64,000 nucleotides of DNA from Phaeobacter gallaeciensis (GTDB lineage: Bacteria > Pseudomonadota > Alphaproteobacteria > Rhodobacterales > Rhodobacteraceae): NCBI RefSeq assembly GCF_001678945.1, contig NZ_CP015124.1:1178001-1242000 (forward strand), written 5' to 3'. Position numbers and translations under genes: made by a program. A model generated the notes under the pieces. The model did not search any database, had not been told where the DNA came from, and saw only the letters and a program-made list of their open reading frames with translations. Shown here in pieces: positions 37,047 to 46,494 of the stretch. How positions within the stretch are numbered: position 1 is the first letter of the stretch; every line of letters starts with the position of its first letter.

Positions 37047-37844
37047 ATGGATGCCACGACTCGTCAGAACGAAATCATAGAGCTGCTGAACACTCAGGAT
37101 CGCGTCGAGGTCGAGGATCTGGCACAGCGGTTCGGCGTGTCGCTGCAGACCGTGCGCACCGATCTACGCGAGCTGTCGCAGCGCGGCGCGCTGTCGCGCG
37201 TGCATGGCGGCGCGGTGCGCGTCAGCTCAGCCGCCACCCGCGCCTACGCGGACCGGCGCAAGCTGAACGCGGCGGGGAAACTGGCGATGGCAGCCGAGGC
37301 CGCAGAACTCATCCCCGAAGACTGCTCGATCACGCTCAATATCGGCACTTCGACCGAGCAAGTGGCCCGTGCCCTATCCGGCCATCGCGGCCTGACAGTC
37401 ATTTCCAACAACATAAACATTATCAATATGATGATGGGTGGCGAGGCGCGTGAGCTGATCCTGGTTGGCGGCGCGGTCCGGCAAAGCGACGGCGCCATCG
37501 TCGGCGAAGACGCCGTGGAATTCATTTCCCGCTACAAGGTCGATTTCGCCATTATCGGCGCCTCCGCCCTCGATGCGGATGGCGCCATCATGGACCACGA
37601 CGGTCGCGAGGTCTCCGTCGCCCGCGCCATCCTGAAAAACGCACGTACCCGCGTTCTGGTCTGCGATCACAGCAAATTCGACCGCTCCGCGCCGGTGCGG
37701 ATCTGCGATGTGGCGGATCTCGACGTAGTGATCACCGATGCGCCGGTGCCCAATGCCTTTGCCGAGGCAGCGCGCGCCGCGGGAACACGCATCATCGTGG
37801 CGGGAGACACCGCCAGCCAAAACGAAAGAAACGAAAATGACTGA
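37047..37844 (+). CDS. glpR: DeoR-family regulator GlpR
   Basis: 265 aa repressor of glycerol-3-phosphate genes. N-terminal winged HTH of DeoR type (about 6-60: RVEVEDLAQRFGVSLQTVRTDLREL), then a DeoRC sensor domain with NIGTSTEQVARAL and LILVGGAVR, which binds a sugar phosphate (glycerol-3-phosphate for this subgroup). The identity rests on coupling to glpD, overlapping by 8 nt (ATGACTGA). Confidence 0.88.
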   Translation: MDATTRQNEIIELLNTQDRVEVEDLAQRFGVSLQTVRTDLRELSQRGALSRVHGGAVRVSSAATRAYADRRKLNAAGKLAMAAEAAELIPEDCSITLNIGTSTEQVARALSGHRGLTVISNNINIINMMMGGEARELILVGGAVRQSDGAIVGEDAVEFISRYKVDFAIIGASALDADGAIMDHDGREVSVARAILKNARTRVLVCDHSKFDRSAPVRICDVADLDVVITDAPVPNAFAEAARAAGTRIIVAGDTASQNERNEND

Positions 37845-39405
37845 TCAAAAGATCACCGACCTGTTCATCATCGGCGGCGGCATCAACGGCTGCGGCATTG
37901 CCCGCGATGCGGCAGGCCGTGGCTTGTCGGTCAGCCTTGCAGAAATGAACGATCTGGCCTCGGCCACCTCCTCTGCCTCGACCAAACTGTTTCATGGCGG
38001 TCTGCGCTATCTGGAATATTTCGAATTCCGTCTGGTGCGCGAAGCGCTGATCGAGCGCGAGGTCTTGCTGAAGGCAATGCCCCATATTTCCTGGCCGATG
38101 CGCTTTGTGCTGCCTTTTCACAAGGAGATGCGGTTCGACAGTGAAACGCCGACCTCCCGCCTGCTGACGCGGATCATGCCCTGGATGAAAGGGCGCCGCC
38201 CGGCCTGGCTGATCCGCCTTGGGCTGTTTCTCTATGACACGCTGGGCAAGCGCGGCATCCTGCCCGGCACCCGCAAGCTGGACCTCAGCCGCGACGAAGC
38301 GGGGGCGCCGCTGAAGGACAAGTTCCAGACCGCCTTTGAATATTCGGACTGCTGGATCGAGGATGCCCGGCTTGTCGTGCTCAACGCCCGCGACGCGCAG
38401 GCGCGCGGCGCCGAAATCATGACTCGCACCAAAGTTCTGGCGGCTGAACGCGCCGAGGATCACTGGCTCATCCACCTGAAGGACAGTCTGACGGGGCAAG
38501 TGTTCACGCGCCGGTCGCGGATGCTGGTCAATGCGGCGGGTCCCTGGGTTGCGGAGGTATTGAACCAGAAACTGGGCCAGAACAGCCGCGAAGGCGTGCG
38601 TCTGGTACGCGGCAGCCATATCGTGGTTCCGAAACTCTTCGACCACGGGCGCTGCTATTTCTTTCAGGGCACCGACGGGCGGATCATCTTTGCCATCCCC
38701 TATGAGGAGGATTTCACTCTGATCGGCACCACCGACGCCGACCATCCCGACCCGGAGACGGCCCCCACCTGCACCCCCGAGGAACAGGACTACCTGATCC
38801 ATTTTGCCTCGCAGTATTTCAAAAAGCCGCTGCACCGCGACGACATTCTGTGGACCTACTCCGGTGTGCGCCCGCTGTATGACGATGGCGCCAGCTCGGC
38901 GACGGCGGCGACGCGGGAATATGTGCTGTCACTGGACACGGGCAATGCACCGCTGCTGAACATCTTTGGCGGCAAGATCACCACCTACCGCAAACTGGCC
39001 GAGGCCGCGCTTGCCAAGATCTCCGAGGCCCTGCCCGGCGTCGGCGGCAACTGGACAGCAGGTGTGCCCCTGCCCGGCGGCAATTTCGCGGTCAAAGATG
39101 TGACCAAGCTGCAGGCGGATCTTGCAGCGGATTATTCCTTCCTGACGCCTTATTGGGCCCGGCGTCTGATCCGCGCTTATGGCACCGAAGCGCGGCTGAT
39201 CCTGGGTGAAGCAAAATCCGCCGAGGCGCTGGGGCACACTTTTGGCGCCACCATCACCGAGCGGGAGTTGGACTGGGCGATTGCCAACGAATGGGTGCGT
39301 AGCGGCGATGATTTCCTGTGGCGCCGCACCAAACTGGGCCTGCGCCTGACCGAGGAAGAGCGCGCCGCCGTCGATACCTATATCAAGGACAAGGTTGCCG
39401 CGTAA
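37837..39405 (+). CDS. glpD: Aerobic glycerol-3-phosphate dehydrogenase
   Basis: 522 aa FAD flavoprotein, peripheral at the inner membrane. Oxidises glycerol-3-phosphate to dihydroxyacetone phosphate with electrons to ubiquinone. The dinucleotide motif is FIIGGGINGCGIARDAAGRG (N-terminus); family blocks SASTKLFHGGLRYLE and the C-terminal helical domain are present. The overlapping start after glpR suggests coupled translation. No glpK or glpF in the window. Confidence 0.95.
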   Translation: MTDQKITDLFIIGGGINGCGIARDAAGRGLSVSLAEMNDLASATSSASTKLFHGGLRYLEYFEFRLVREALIEREVLLKAMPHISWPMRFVLPFHKEMRFDSETPTSRLLTRIMPWMKGRRPAWLIRLGLFLYDTLGKRGILPGTRKLDLSRDEAGAPLKDKFQTAFEYSDCWIEDARLVVLNARDAQARGAEIMTRTKVLAAERAEDHWLIHLKDSLTGQVFTRRSRMLVNAAGPWVAEVLNQKLGQNSREGVRLVRGSHIVVPKLFDHGRCYFFQGTDGRIIFAIPYEEDFTLIGTTDADHPDPETAPTCTPEEQDYLIHFASQYFKKPLHRDDILWTYSGVRPLYDDGASSATAATREYVLSLDTGNAPLLNIFGGKITTYRKLAEAALAKISEALPGVGGNWTAGVPLPGGNFAVKDVTKLQADLAADYSFLTPYWARRLIRAYGTEARLILGEAKSAEALGHTFGATITERELDWAIANEWVRSGDDFLWRRTKLGLRLTEEERAAVDTYIKDKVAA

Positions 39406-39424
39406 CGGCGGGGCAATCCAAACG

Positions 39425-39452
39425 CACCGGGCACGGTATTCCCTGCCCGGTG
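39425..39452. terminator. Hairpin between convergent glpD and cobO
   Basis: A 9-bp inverted repeat (39425-39433 with 39444-39452), 19 nt after the glpD stop and 27 nt from the cobO stop on the other strand. No T-tract. Confidence 0.5.
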
Positions 39453-39478
39453 ACACCTCTGCAGATGGTCTGGCCGTC

Positions 39479-40114
39479 TTAGAACTCCACCCCTTTCTGC
39501 GCCTTGATCCCGGCGCGGAAAGGATGCTTTATCTGGCCCATCTCGGTCACCAGATCCGCGATTTCGATCAGCTCTTCCTTGGCGTTGCGTCCGGTCAGAA
39601 CCACATGAGTCATCGGCGGTTTCTGCTCGACCAGGAACTCCAGAACCTCATCCAGATCCAGATATTCATAGCGCAGCGCGATATTGATTTCATCGAGCAA
39701 AACCATTGTGTTGCGCTCATCCAGTATCATTTCCTTGGCCTTTTCCCAACCTGCGCGGGCCGCCGCGATATCGCGGGCCTTGTCCTGAGTCTCCCAGGTG
39801 AATCCTTCGCCCATCGCGTAGAACTGGCACAGATCGCCGAAATGCTGCTCGATCAGGGTGCGTTCGCCGGTCTGCCAGGCGCCCTTGATGAACTGCACCA
39901 CAGCGGATGGCATGCCGTGGGCGATACAGCGCATGATCATGCCGAATCCCGAGCTGGACTTGCCCTTGCCGGGGCCGGTGTGGACGATGATCAGCCCCTT
40001 TTCACCGTCCTTATTGGCCATCATGCGGTCACGCGCCGCTTTCTTTTTCGCCATCTTGGACGCGTGCCGTGCCGCTTCTTCCTCGGAAATGCCGTTATCA
40101 GACTTTTCGGTCAC
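39479..40114 (-). CDS. cobO: Cob(I)yrinic acid a,c-diamide adenosyltransferase
   Basis: 211 aa. Transfers the 5'-deoxyadenosyl group of ATP to Co(I) of cobyrinic acid diamide. The P-loop is GPGKGKSSS; other CobO/BtuR blocks are GFTWETQD, DEINIALRYEYLD and THVVLTGRNA. GTG at 40114 was chosen since GGAGG lies 9 nt upstream. It is divergent from the rest of the B12 operon, and the adjacent riboswitch lies on the other strand. Confidence 0.95.
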   Translation of the reverse strand: MTEKSDNGISEEEAARHASKMAKKKAARDRMMANKDGEKGLIIVHTGPGKGKSSSGFGMIMRCIAHGMPSAVVQFIKGAWQTGERTLIEQHFGDLCQFYAMGEGFTWETQDKARDIAAARAGWEKAKEMILDERNTMVLLDEINIALRYEYLDLDEVLEFLVEQKPPMTHVVLTGRNAKEELIEIADLVTEMGQIKHPFRAGIKAQKGVEF

Positions 40115-40182
40115 CAAGTGCCCTCCTGCAGTTTGGCACCATGTCTTGACAAGGAAGCCCGCAATAGCGCAAGGGGATTTTG

Positions 40183-40368
40183 TTGGTTCCTGCGAATGCA
40201 GGCGAAGAGGGAATGTGACACGGCCATCTGGCCCAAGCACAGCCGCCCCCGCGACCGTGACCGGAGAGGTCTCCACGCCACTGGGTAACACCGGGAAGGC
40301 CGGAGAACCGCAAAGACCCCGCAGCAATGCGGCGGCCTTGAGATCCGCAAGCCGGGAGACCTGCCAAC
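40183..40368 (+). ncRNA. Cobalamin (AdoCbl) riboswitch 1
   Basis: Conserved pieces appear in the right order: GGTTCC at the 5' side, AGCCGCCCCCGCGACCGTGA (40241-40260), GCCACTGGGTAACACCGGGAAGGC-like region (two parts at 40267-40273 and 40292-40300), and the B12 box GCCGGGAGACCTGCC at 40351-40365. The expression platform downstream has a hairpin (GAGCCG with CGGCTC) inside a longer pairing of GACGGGG (40387-40393) with CCCCGTC (40448-40454). It should repress DUF1636-cobW-cobN when B12 is plentiful. Confidence 0.93.
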
Positions 40369-40485
40369 AGACTTAATCTACGGGCGGACGGGGTGTGCCG
40401 CGACCGGATGAGAGCCGATTCATCCATACGGCTCCCCTCTGGCCTCTCCCCGTCTGTCTGACAGGACGCAAGGAGACGCCCGCCA

Positions 40486-40908
40486 ATGGCGAAGGATACG
40501 GCTGAACAGCCCCCCAAAGGCAGCCCAGAGGTCACCCTGACCATCTGCACCACCTGCAAGCGCGAAGGCGTTGATCCCGAAGCCACCCGGCCCGGCACCC
40601 TGTTGCTGCAGGCGCTGCGCGCCGCCGACCTGCCCGACGGGGTTTCGGTGCGCGGCGTCGAATGCCTGTCCGCCTGCAAGCGCGGGTGTTCCATGGTGCT
40701 GAGCGGCGGCACCGAGCGCTGGAGCTACATCTACGGCGATCTGGATCCCGATCAACACGTTGATGACATCCTGCAAGGTGCGGCTGCCTATGCCGCGACC
40801 GACGACGGTCTGGTGCCCTGGCGTGCGCGCCCGCAGGTCTTTCGCAAACAATCCATCGCCCGCATTCCCCCGGCGCCCCAGCCGGGTGACAGCCCATCCG
40901 AGGAGTAA
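40486..40908 (+). CDS. DUF1636 cysteine-rich protein of the B12 operon
   Basis: 140 aa cytosolic protein, first gene under riboswitch 1. Five cysteines form CTTC near residue 21 and C-x3-C-x3-C in ECLSACKRGCSM, a thioredoxin-like ferredoxin pattern that could bind an iron-sulfur cluster or metal. It is followed after 3 nt by cobW. DUF1636 genes recur in alphaproteobacterial B12 loci. A redox or metal-delivery role for CobG or cobalt insertion is inference. AAGGAG lies upstream of the ATG. Confidence 0.85.
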   Translation: MAKDTAEQPPKGSPEVTLTICTTCKREGVDPEATRPGTLLLQALRAADLPDGVSVRGVECLSACKRGCSMVLSGGTERWSYIYGDLDPDQHVDDILQGAAAYAATDDGLVPWRARPQVFRKQSIARIPPAPQPGDSPSEE

Positions 40909-40911
40909 CCG

Positions 40912-41946
40912 ATGAGCGATCTCAACAAAATTCCCGTCACCGTGGTGACCGGCTTTCTCGGCGCGGGCAAGACCACACTCATCCGCCATCTGATGCAAAA
41001 CCCGCAGGGCAAACGTCTGGCCGTGCTGGTCAATGAATTCGGCACCGCGGGCGTGGACGGCGGCATCCTGAAATCCTGCGCCGATGAAAACTGCCCGGAA
41101 AACAATATCGTGGAGCTGGCGAACGGCTGCATCTGCTGCACCGTGGCGGACGATTTCATCCCCACGATCGAGGCCCTAATGGCCCTGCCGGAAACGCCCG
41201 AACATATCCTGATTGAAACCTCCGGGCTGGCGCTGCCGAAACCGCTGCTCAAAGCCTTTGACTGGCCCGCGATCCGCTCGCGCATCACCGTAGACGGGGT
41301 CATTGCGCTGGCCGACGCCGAAGCCGTCGCCGCAGGGCAATTCGCCCCGGATCTTGACGCCGTGCAGGCCCAGCGCGAAGCGGACGACAGTCTGGATCAT
41401 GAAACCCCGCTGTCCGAAGTCTTCGAGGACCAGATCTCGTGTGCAGATATCGTGCTTCTGTCCAAGGCAGACCTTGCCGGGGAAGAAGGCCTTGCCAAGG
41501 CCCGTGCCGTAATCGAAGCCGAAGCCCCGCGCCAACTGCCGATCCTGCCGATGAGCGAAGGCGTGATCGATCCGCGTGTGGTGCTGGGGATCGGCGCGGC
41601 GGCGGAAGACGATCTGAATGCTCGCCCCAGTCATCACGATGGCCACCACGATCACGAGCATGATGATTTTGAAAGCATCGTCGTCGAAATGGGCGAAGTC
41701 TCCGACCCGCAGGACCTGCAGGACCGCCTCGTCAACATGGCCCGCAACCGCAAAATTCTGCGCGTCAAAGGCTATGTCGCGGTGGAAGGGAAACCGATGC
41801 GCATGCTGGTTCAGGCGGTGGGCGAACGGCTGCGCGCCCAATACGACCAACCCTGGGGCGCCCAGCCGCGCAAGACCCAACTGGTGGTGATTGCCGAACA
41901 CGACGATATCGATGTGACCGGCATCCACGCGGATCTGGGAGCCTGA
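40912..41946 (+). CDS. cobW: CobW GTPase (metallochaperone)
   Basis: 344 aa G3E GTPase thought to deliver Co2+ for corrin synthesis. Walker A is GFLGAGKTT at the N-terminus; the metal motif is GCICC (CxCC) near residue 72; a His-rich stretch HHDGHHDHEHDD lies near residue 240; the C-terminal CobW_C domain follows. GAGGAG 6 nt before ATG. Its position between DUF1636 and cobN agrees with cobalt supply to the chelatase. Confidence 0.95.
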   Translation: MSDLNKIPVTVVTGFLGAGKTTLIRHLMQNPQGKRLAVLVNEFGTAGVDGGILKSCADENCPENNIVELANGCICCTVADDFIPTIEALMALPETPEHILIETSGLALPKPLLKAFDWPAIRSRITVDGVIALADAEAVAAGQFAPDLDAVQAQREADDSLDHETPLSEVFEDQISCADIVLLSKADLAGEEGLAKARAVIEAEAPRQLPILPMSEGVIDPRVVLGIGAAAEDDLNARPSHHDGHHDHEHDDFESIVVEMGEVSDPQDLQDRLVNMARNRKILRVKGYVAVEGKPMRMLVQAVGERLRAQYDQPWGAQPRKTQLVVIAEHDDIDVTGIHADLGA

Positions 41947-41984
41947 GAACACATGTGGGAACGCGGCACCACCCATAGGGACTT

Positions 41985-42006
41985 GTCCCGGCTGACAGGC
42001 CGGGAC
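41985..42006 (+). other. GC-rich hairpin between cobW and cobN
   Basis: An 8-bp perfect stem (41985-41992 with 41999-42006) in a 144-nt very GC-rich leader of cobN; long C and G runs follow (42018-42050) and could form alternative pairings. Possible attenuator or processing site; no T-tract. Confidence 0.4.
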
Positions 42007-42090
42007 GCGCCCGACCTCCCCCCCGGGAGGGCGCATAACGCCCCCCCGAGGCCGGTCGCGCCCCTCACTGCGCTGTTGCGGAGCTGACCC

Positions 42091-45000
42091 ATGCATGTCG
42101 TCTTCCGCGAAAGCCACGGGCTTGAAGCAACCGATAGGCCGTTTGACGTCGGGCAGGATCCGGCCGAGTTGATCGTTCTGTCCTTTTCCGACAGCGATCT
42201 GGGCGCCTTTGCCGCGGGCTGGCACCGGGCGGGCGGTAAGCTTCCCTCCTGTCGCCTTGCCAATCTGGTGGCGCTGAAACATCCCCTCTCGGTGGACACC
42301 TACGCCGAACAGACGCTGGAAGGCGCCAAGGGTGTTCTGGTGCGCCTCATTGGCGGCGAAAGCTACTGGCCCTACGGCCTTGCTACCCTTCAGGACCTGG
42401 CCCGTCGCAAGGGGATCGCCCTCGCCATCCTGCCCGCCGACGGGTGCGAGGATCCGCGGCTTGACGAACTCTCTACATTGCCGGTCTCGACCCTGCGGCG
42501 TCTTCAGGCGCTGTGCGATGCAGGCGGCGCGGTCGCATCCCAAGCGGCCCTGGCACAGCTTGCACTGGCAGCAGGCCTATACGCGGGCCCGGTTCCGGGG
42601 ATGAAGACAACGCCCGACTATGGTTACTACGACCCTGATAGGGGCGTGATCGCGGACATCCCCCAAGAGGACAAGCCGCTGGTCCTGGTCAGTTTCTACC
42701 GCTCTTACCTGACTTCGGCAGACACCGCCCCGGTGGATGCGCTGATCGCCGAGCTGCGCGCGCGCGGCTATGCCGCCTATGGCACCTTTGCCGCCAGCCT
42801 CAAGGCCCCCGCAGCCGCCGATTGGCTGGGAGCGGAACTCCCCCGGCTTGCCCCCGCCGCCATCATCAACGCCACCGCCTTTTCGGCGCAAGGCTCAGAC
42901 GGGCGCCCGTCGCCGCTGAGCACAACAGGCTGCCCGGTGTTCCAGGTGGCGCTCTCCACCGCGCGGCGCAAGGACTGGGCCGAGGCGGCGCGGGGCCTGT
43001 CGCCCGCTGACCTTGCCATGCATGTGGTCCTGCCCGAGGTGGATGGCCGTATCATGGCGGGCGTGGTCAGCTTCAAGGCCCCGGCCAAGAAGGACCCCGA
43101 CCTCCAGTATTCGCGCTTTGCCCACCGTGCCGATCCGGCCCGCGTGCGCGCCGCCGTGGACCGGATCGAAGGCTGGCTGCGGCTGGCCAAGCTCCGAAAC
43201 AGCGACAAACGCCTGGCGCTGGTGCTTTCCACCTACCCGGGGCGCGACTACAACATCGCCCATGCGGTGGGCCTTGATGCGCTGGCTTCCTGCGAACAGC
43301 TACTGGGCGCTCTGGCCGATCAGGGCTACAGCGTCACGGCTGAAAACAATCTTGGCACCCGCCTCCGAGAGCAGCGCATCTCCCTGCCCTGTGAAGACTA
43401 CAAGGCAGCGCTGAAATCATTGCCCGAAGCCCTGCAAGCCGACCTTCAGGCGGCCTGGGGTGCCCCCGAAGACGACCCGGATCTGCAGGATGGTGCCTTT
43501 CACATGAAGGCCCTCACCGCAGGCAAGGCGATCATCGCCCTGCAACCCGAACGGGGCGAGGTCACGACCCGCGTCGATGACTATCACGATCTGGACCGCA
43601 CCCCGCGCCATGCCTATGTGGCCTTCTATCTCTGGCTCCAGCAACAGGTGAACGCGGTCCTCCACATTGGCGCCCATGGCACGCTGGAATGGCTGCCCGG
43701 AAAGGCGGTCGCCCTGTCTGACACCTGCTGGCCCGAGGCGCTGATCGGTGCCCTGCCAGTGATCTATCCCTTCATCGTCAACGATCCCGGCGAGGCCGCA
43801 CAAGCCAAACGGCGCATCGCCGGTGTGACCGTGGGCCACCTGCCGCCGCCACTGGCGCAGACCACCCTGCCAGACGGCATGGCACGGCTGGAAAGCCTCT
43901 TGGATGAGTATTCAACCGCCGATGGTCTGGACCCAGCCCGCCGCGACCGTCTGATCGAAGATATCCGCGCCGAGGCGCAAGGAACCGGTGTCGAGGCGGA
44001 TCTGGGCCTTACCCCCGACTGCTCCGCTGCCGAGGCGATCACCCGCATCGATGCCTTTGTCTGCGACATCAAGGAAAGCCAGTACGGCGAGGGCCTGCAC
44101 ATCTTTGGCACCGGCCAGTGCGGACCACAGGAAATCACCGGGGTGATGGATGCGCTCTCGGGGCGGCTGGTGGCCCCCGGCCCTTCTGGCTCTCCCTTTC
44201 GCGGGCGCACGGACGTGATCCCCACCGGGCGCAACCTCTTTACCACCGATCCACGGGCGCTGCCCTCGCGGGCGGCGCATGCGCAGGGGGTCAAGCTGGC
44301 GGAAGAGCTGCTGCGCCGCCATCTTCAGGACCACGGCGACTGGCCACGGGGGCTGGTGATTGATCTATGGGGATCGGCGACCATGCGCACCGCGGGCGAG
44401 GAATTCGCCATGGCGCTACATCTGGCAGGCCTTGCGCCAAAATGGGATGAAGGCTCTGAACGGGTCTCGGGCTTTGAGGTTCTGCCGCTCTCCATGCTGA
44501 ACCGTCCCCGCATCGATGTGACCCTGCGCGTCTCGGGCCTGTTCCGCGATGTCTTTCCCGGCCTTGCCCAGATGTTCGAGACCGCTGCCGCCGCTCTGGC
44601 GGAGCGGGGCGAGGCCAAGACCGACAACCCCTACCTGACAGAGGTGCCGCGCGTCTTTGGCCCGAAACCCGGCCAATACGGTCTCTCCATGGGCGCACAT
44701 CTGGACGATTACTCGGACGAGGCCCGCGCCGCCGCGGGCGAGGCCTGGCTCAATGCCTCCTCCCATGCCATCGACGCCAAGGGCGAGATTGCCGAGGCCC
44801 GCACCGCGCTGGAAGACCGCCTGAAGGGCGCCGACAGTTTTGTGCATCTTCAGGACCTGCCGGAAACCGATCTTCTGGTCGCATCGGATTACGCTGCGCA
44901 TGAGGCAGGCTTTGCCGCCGCCATGGCCCGTATCGGGCAAAAAGCGCCCGCACTATACCATATGGACGCCACCCGCCCTGATACACCGCAGGCACGCTCC

Positions 45001-45336
45001 CTAAGCGAGGAAATCGCCCGCGTCACCCGCGCCCGCGCCGCCAACCCGGATTGGGCGACTTCGATGATGCGCCATGGCTTTCGCGGTGGTGCCGAGATTG
45101 CAGCAACGCTCGATCACATGGCGGCCTTCGCCCATCTGGCGCAGGCAGTGCCGCCACACCTGTTTGACCTCTATTTCGAAGCCACCCTTGGCCGGGACGA
45201 TCTGGTGGAGTTCCTGGAGCGGGAGAACCCCAACGCGCTGGCCGCCCTGCGCGACCGCTTCCGCGCCTTGGCTGAGGCCGACCTCTGGGTCACCCGGCGC
45301 AATTCGATCATCGCCGAGTTGGAGGGCGCACCATGA
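42091..45336 (+). CDS. cobN: Cobaltochelatase subunit CobN
   Basis: Large subunit of the ATP-dependent aerobic cobaltochelatase; inserts Co2+ into hydrogenobyrinic acid a,c-diamide with CobS and CobT, which are not in this window. 1081 aa, shorter than the about 1,250-1,280 of many CobN proteins. Characteristic blocks are NIGAHGTLEWLPGK-like (HIGAHGTLEWLPGKAV) near residue 525 and GTGQCGP with RNLFTTDPRA further on. GGAG 8 nt before the ATG. cobG overlaps its end by 4 nt. Confidence 0.95.
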   Translation: MHVVFRESHGLEATDRPFDVGQDPAELIVLSFSDSDLGAFAAGWHRAGGKLPSCRLANLVALKHPLSVDTYAEQTLEGAKGVLVRLIGGESYWPYGLATLQDLARRKGIALAILPADGCEDPRLDELSTLPVSTLRRLQALCDAGGAVASQAALAQLALAAGLYAGPVPGMKTTPDYGYYDPDRGVIADIPQEDKPLVLVSFYRSYLTSADTAPVDALIAELRARGYAAYGTFAASLKAPAAADWLGAELPRLAPAAIINATAFSAQGSDGRPSPLSTTGCPVFQVALSTARRKDWAEAARGLSPADLAMHVVLPEVDGRIMAGVVSFKAPAKKDPDLQYSRFAHRADPARVRAAVDRIEGWLRLAKLRNSDKRLALVLSTYPGRDYNIAHAVGLDALASCEQLLGALADQGYSVTAENNLGTRLREQRISLPCEDYKAALKSLPEALQADLQAAWGAPEDDPDLQDGAFHMKALTAGKAIIALQPERGEVTTRVDDYHDLDRTPRHAYVAFYLWLQQQVNAVLHIGAHGTLEWLPGKAVALSDTCWPEALIGALPVIYPFIVNDPGEAAQAKRRIAGVTVGHLPPPLAQTTLPDGMARLESLLDEYSTADGLDPARRDRLIEDIRAEAQGTGVEADLGLTPDCSAAEAITRIDAFVCDIKESQYGEGLHIFGTGQCGPQEITGVMDALSGRLVAPGPSGSPFRGRTDVIPTGRNLFTTDPRALPSRAAHAQGVKLAEELLRRHLQDHGDWPRGLVIDLWGSATMRTAGEEFAMALHLAGLAPKWDEGSERVSGFEVLPLSMLNRPRIDVTLRVSGLFRDVFPGLAQMFETAAAALAERGEAKTDNPYLTEVPRVFGPKPGQYGLSMGAHLDDYSDEARAAAGEAWLNASSHAIDAKGEIAEARTALEDRLKGADSFVHLQDLPETDLLVASDYAAHEAGFAAAMARIGQKAPALYHMDATRPDTPQARSLSEEIARVTRARAANPDWATSMMRHGFRGGAEIAATLDHMAAFAHLAQAVPPHLFDLYFEATLGRDDLVEFLERENPNALAALRDRFRALAEADLWVTRRNSIIAELEGAP

Positions 45337-46493
45337 GCGCAGCCCCAAAAGTCTACGGATGGTGCCCCGGTGCCCTGCGCCCAATGATGTCGGGCGACGG
45401 GCTGGTGGTGCGCCTGCGCGCCCCCATGGGGAGGCTCACCCCCGAACAGGCGCGCGGCGTTGCTGAACTGTCCCGGCGACATGGCAATGGCCTTCTTGAC
45501 CTGTCAGCCCGGGCCAACTTGCAGATGCGCGGCATCAAGGACGACAGCCACGCTGCGCTGCTCTCTGGCCTACGGGATCTTGGGCTTCTCGACACAGATG
45601 AGGCTGCCGAAGCACGGCGCAATGTGATGCTGACACCCTTCTGGACAGAAGGCGACGACAACGCAGTGATTGCCCGTAATTTGGCGGCGACCCTGACGGC
45701 GGCAACGGATCTGAGCTTGCCGGGAAAATTCGGTTTCGCGGTGGATTGTGGCACAGCGCCCGTCCTGCAAGACTCTGCCGCAGATATCCGTATCGAGCGC
45801 GATGCATCGGGCCTGATCCTGCGCCCCGATGGCGCCGAGCTTGGCCTGTCCGTGACACGGGAAACCGCCGTCCCCGAGGCACTGAACCTCGCCCGCTGGT
45901 TCCTTGACACTGGTGGTGCACCCGATGGGCGCGGGCGGATGAGGTTGCACCTTGCCAAAGGCACACCACTTCCATCAGGCTATAGCTTGGTCGCCAACGT
46001 GGCTTCTTCGGCTGCCAGGCCGGGCCAAACGGGCGCAGGCCAGTTGGTTGCGCTGGAATTTGGCCAAATGTTAGCGGGCACGCTCACATCACTTGCCGAT
46101 CACGGCGCCCTGCGCCTCACGCCCTGGCGGATGCTGTTGATCGAAGGTGCCAGCAATATCGCTCCCCTGCCCGGCCTGATCCTGGACGCAGCGGATCCAC
46201 GCCTGCGGGTGAGCGCCTGCACCGGGGGCCGCGGCTGCCTGCAGGCGCTTTCAGCGACCCGCGATCTGGCCCGCGATCTGGCGCCGCATGTGCCGGAAGA
46301 CGCCCATCTGCATGTCTCCGGCTGCGCCAAGGGCTGCGCCCATCCCGGCACTGCGCCGCTGACCCTGACCGCCACTGCCAATGACACCTTCACCCTGATC
46401 CGCAACGGCTCTGCCGCCGATCAGCCGATCAAACACAGCCTGAGCGCCCGCGCCCTGCGCGCCGCTCCCGAACTTCTGACAGAGGGCAGCTGA
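45333..46493 (+). CDS. cobG: Precorrin-3B synthase
   Basis: 386 aa. O2-dependent monooxygenase converting precorrin-3A to precorrin-3B, the ring-contraction setup step of the aerobic pathway. Sulfite reductase-like fold: two ferrodoxin-like halves and a 4Fe-4S site with CTGGRGC and CAKGC near residues 295-335. Its presence, rather than CobZ, fixes the CobG variant of the pathway. ATGA overlap with cobN. Confidence 0.93.
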   Translation: MSAAPKVYGWCPGALRPMMSGDGLVVRLRAPMGRLTPEQARGVAELSRRHGNGLLDLSARANLQMRGIKDDSHAALLSGLRDLGLLDTDEAAEARRNVMLTPFWTEGDDNAVIARNLAATLTAATDLSLPGKFGFAVDCGTAPVLQDSAADIRIERDASGLILRPDGAELGLSVTRETAVPEALNLARWFLDTGGAPDGRGRMRLHLAKGTPLPSGYSLVANVASSAARPGQTGAGQLVALEFGQMLAGTLTSLADHGALRLTPWRMLLIEGASNIAPLPGLILDAADPRLRVSACTGGRGCLQALSATRDLARDLAPHVPEDAHLHVSGCAKGCAHPGTAPLTLTATANDTFTLIRNGSAADQPIKHSLSARALRAAPELLTEGS

Positions 46494-46494
46494 C

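Noticed and set aside
41985-42050. A third B12 riboswitch before cobN
   Set aside because: The leader has hairpins and C/G runs but no B12 box or other conserved riboswitch segments.
41176-42543. A 455-codon minus-strand frame
   Set aside because: Antisense to cobW and the start of cobN; no domain recognised.
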